The notes under the pieces are model-generated. The model saw nothing but the letters and a program-made list of their open reading frames with translations. It was not told the DNA's origin and ran no database searches. This document shows, piece by piece, positions 14,818-16,172 of a stretch of 16,172 nucleotides of DNA (position 1 is its first letter; each line of letters opens with the position of its first letter). A program made the position numbers and the translations under genes. The DNA is taken from NCBI GenBank assembly GCA_943914405.1, contig CALUBX010000080.1, forward strand, positions 1-16,172, written 5' to 3'. The DNA comes from an uncultured Hyphomicrobiales bacterium. GTDB lineage: Bacteria; Pseudomonadota; Alphaproteobacteria; Rhizobiales; Rhizobiaceae.

Positions 14818-15030
14818 TCGTTTCGGGCCGAAGATGCTCTACCGTTCCGTCTCCGCAGATCGATTATCTCTAGTAGACGTTTCATTTTCTCGATCGAGGC
14901 TGCGTAAAACTATCACCCGCAAAACCATGAATTTTTTTCTGAAACCTGCCTGCGGGATAATGAACTATCGCTACTTAGCCGGTAAGTTGCTTTGACTGCT
15001 TCGCGTTCGCATTCGTACAGGCAACATCAC

Positions 15031-16172
15031 ATGGCACTCGCACCGAGCGCATCAAAGATTTCTATCCGCCAAACCCTTGATATCCTGGATGGCCCATTTC
15101 GACCTGTTGCCGTTGGGGTTGCCGAGGACCGTTACGCGTTCTGGCTCGGTTCGGGCATCTCGTTCGGAAAAGTGGACGGCTTGAAAAAGATCATCCCACG
15201 CGTCCTTGAGTTTCTGCGGGAGAAGATAGACCGTTCCAACGCAAATTGTGTCTTCGCCGGCGCGTTGACCAAAGCTCTCAACCTCGCCGGTTTGTCGGAC
15301 GAAGAATGGAAGCGAATCGATACCGAGGTTGCGTTTGCCGCATGGCCAGATCAAGCCGCAATCGTCGGACGCCTGACCAACAATTACGCGCGGTTGCTCG
15401 AAATCACGGTTGCGGGTCAGCCGGAAGATTATCTCTTGTGGGAAGGCGTCGGCATAGCCGCGACGTTTGCTAACCCGGCGATCGAGCCCGACGTCGAACA
15501 TCTTTGCATGGCAATGCTCGTGCTTGAGGGCGCCGCCTCGGATATAGCTACGGCCAATTGGGACGGACTTGTTGAGAAGGCGATCCACGAACTCACCGGC
15601 GGCGTACCGAAGCTGATTGTATGTGTGCGGGCCGAAGATCTCCGCCAAGCGAAGCTTGCTGGCCAGTTGGTAAAATTTCATGGCTGCGCAATCCTCGCTG
15701 TATCCGATGAACCGCACTATCGCCCCTTTCTTGTCGCTCGCTTCTCACAGATCAATCGTTGGGCCGCTGCTGCGGAAAACAAGGCTGTCATCGGCCGCTT
15801 GATGGACATAGCCGTTTCCAAGCCCACGCTGATGATGGGCTTGTCGGCGCAGGACTCGAACATTCAGGCATTCTTCGCCACTGCCGAAGCCACGATGCAA
15901 TGGCCATGGCCCGGCGACAGACCGAGTTTTGTATTTTCGGGCGATCAAGTTGGCCCTGACCAGGAGGCGTTGCTCCGAAACGTCTATCCCCAGGCTTACA
16001 CGGCCGCGGCCAGGGACCAGATCAATCAGCAGTCGCTGATAAAATCTTATGCCAATCCGCTTCTGATGGCGCTCCTGTTGACGGTTATCTGTGACAAGTT
16101 GAGCAACATGGTCGACTTGTGTCCGTCGTCGAATGATTTGAGACTTTTTGGGCTTTGGAAGAATGGAGTTTC
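15031..16172 (+). CDS. SIR2-like domain protein, C-terminus cut by the window edge
   Basis: The frame is open from the ATG at 15031 to the end of the window: 380 complete codons plus two bases. SIR2 hallmarks are in order: the NAD-binding loop GSGIS (residues 40-44, in YAFWLGSGISFG), TANWD (174-178, corresponding to TTNxD with the NAD-contacting Asn176), KFHG (215-218, with catalytic-type His217) and GLSAQDSNI (270-278, the usual G-S-xxD-xNI near the end of the domain). The early LDGPFRPVAVGVAEDRYAF leads into the Rossmann fold. SIR2 domains of this bacterial type commonly hydrolyse NAD+ in anti-phage systems (ThsA, DSR1/2, SIR2-HerA, SIR2-Argonaute). Residues 340 onward begin another, unseen domain. 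It stands 232 nt after the helicase on the same strand. The ribosome-binding site is weak (AGG nine nt before the ATG). Confidence 0.85.
   Translation, partial: MALAPSASKISIRQTLDILDGPFRPVAVGVAEDRYAFWLGSGISFGKVDGLKKIIPRVLEFLREKIDRSNANCVFAGALTKALNLAGLSDEEWKRIDTEVAFAAWPDQAAIVGRLTNNYARLLEITVAGQPEDYLLWEGVGIAATFANPAIEPDVEHLCMAMLVLEGAASDIATANWDGLVEKAIHELTGGVPKLIVCVRAEDLRQAKLAGQLVKFHGCAILAVSDEPHYRPFLVARFSQINRWAAAAENKAVIGRLMDIAVSKPTLMMGLSAQDSNIQAFFATAEATMQWPWPGDRPSFVFSGDQVGPDQEALLRNVYPQAYTAAARDQINQQSLIKSYANPLLMALLLTVICDKLSNMVDLCPSSNDLRLFGLWKNGV

Noticed and set aside
14916..14956. CCCGCA / TGCGGG inverted repeat with a T-run in between, upstream of the SIR2 gene
   Set aside because: The arms are 29 nt apart and the T-run lies in the loop rather than after the stem, so it does not fit a terminator. 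No other role is supported.
15052..15717. Minus-strand frame of 221 codons
   Set aside because: It is antisense to the SIR2-domain gene, whose plus-strand motifs are unambiguous.
1..16172. CRISPR arrays, rRNA genes, transposases with terminal repeats
   Set aside because: No regularly spaced repeats, rRNA-like segments, DDE/tyrosine recombinase motifs or flanking inverted repeats were seen anywhere in the window.

Overview
The window looks like a G+C-rich alphaproteobacterial chromosome or large replicon, most likely Rhizobiales/Hyphomicrobiales. This is inferred from the coding style, the hcnABC/opine-oxidase-like dehydrogenase genes with a dipeptide-type ABC transporter, and a DnaQ-like exonuclease relic of a type I associate with rhizobial replicons. 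No database search was possible. All family names rest on motifs visible in the sequence and on remembered families.

Left part, 1-8500: a catabolic and uptake locus. On the minus strand, read right to left, a tightly coupled operon encodes a stand-alone FAD amine oxidase/dehydrogenase (DAO fold, TTG start at 5775), a small [2Fe-2S] subunit, an FAD/NAD subunit with a BFD-type Fe-S tail, a second DAO-fold subunit, two dipeptide-type ABC permeases, and the first 28 codons of a further gene, probably the ABC ATPase. Five consecutive junctions are 4-bp ATGA overlaps. Upstream, a LysR-type regulator reads the other way, and beyond it lies the periplasmic binding protein of the transporter (SBP family 5) on the minus strand. 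A 44-bp element is present in front of both the enzyme operon and the binding-protein gene, with 34/44 identical bases and the same placement relative to the candidate promoters. It contains a GTAT-N11-ATAC LysR box centred near -64, which ties the two transcription units to the regulator between them. The inferred role is import of an amine-type compound (opine-like, D-amino acid or modified peptide) followed by oxidative cleavage; the substrate is not readable.

Middle, 8500-9079: about 580 bp without a supportable gene.

Right part, 9080-16172: an accessory region with the look of a defence island. It holds a YiiX/NlpC-P60-type (permuted papain) protein with an unexplained C-terminal half, a frameshifted and truncated DnaQ-like exonuclease relic marking a probable insertion border, an unrecognised 473-residue protein with a helix-turn-helix-like segment, a HelD-like UvrD helicase carrying a PD-(D/E)XK-like insertion and a C-terminal zinc ribbon, and the first 380 codons of a SIR2-domain protein cut by the window edge. 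The HTH protein and the helicase are 25 nt apart and probably co-transcribed. The SIR2 gene follows 232 nt later on the same strand. Helicase-nuclease plus SIR2 NAD+-consuming domain is the kind of combination seen in anti-phage systems, and I do not recognise this exact combination.
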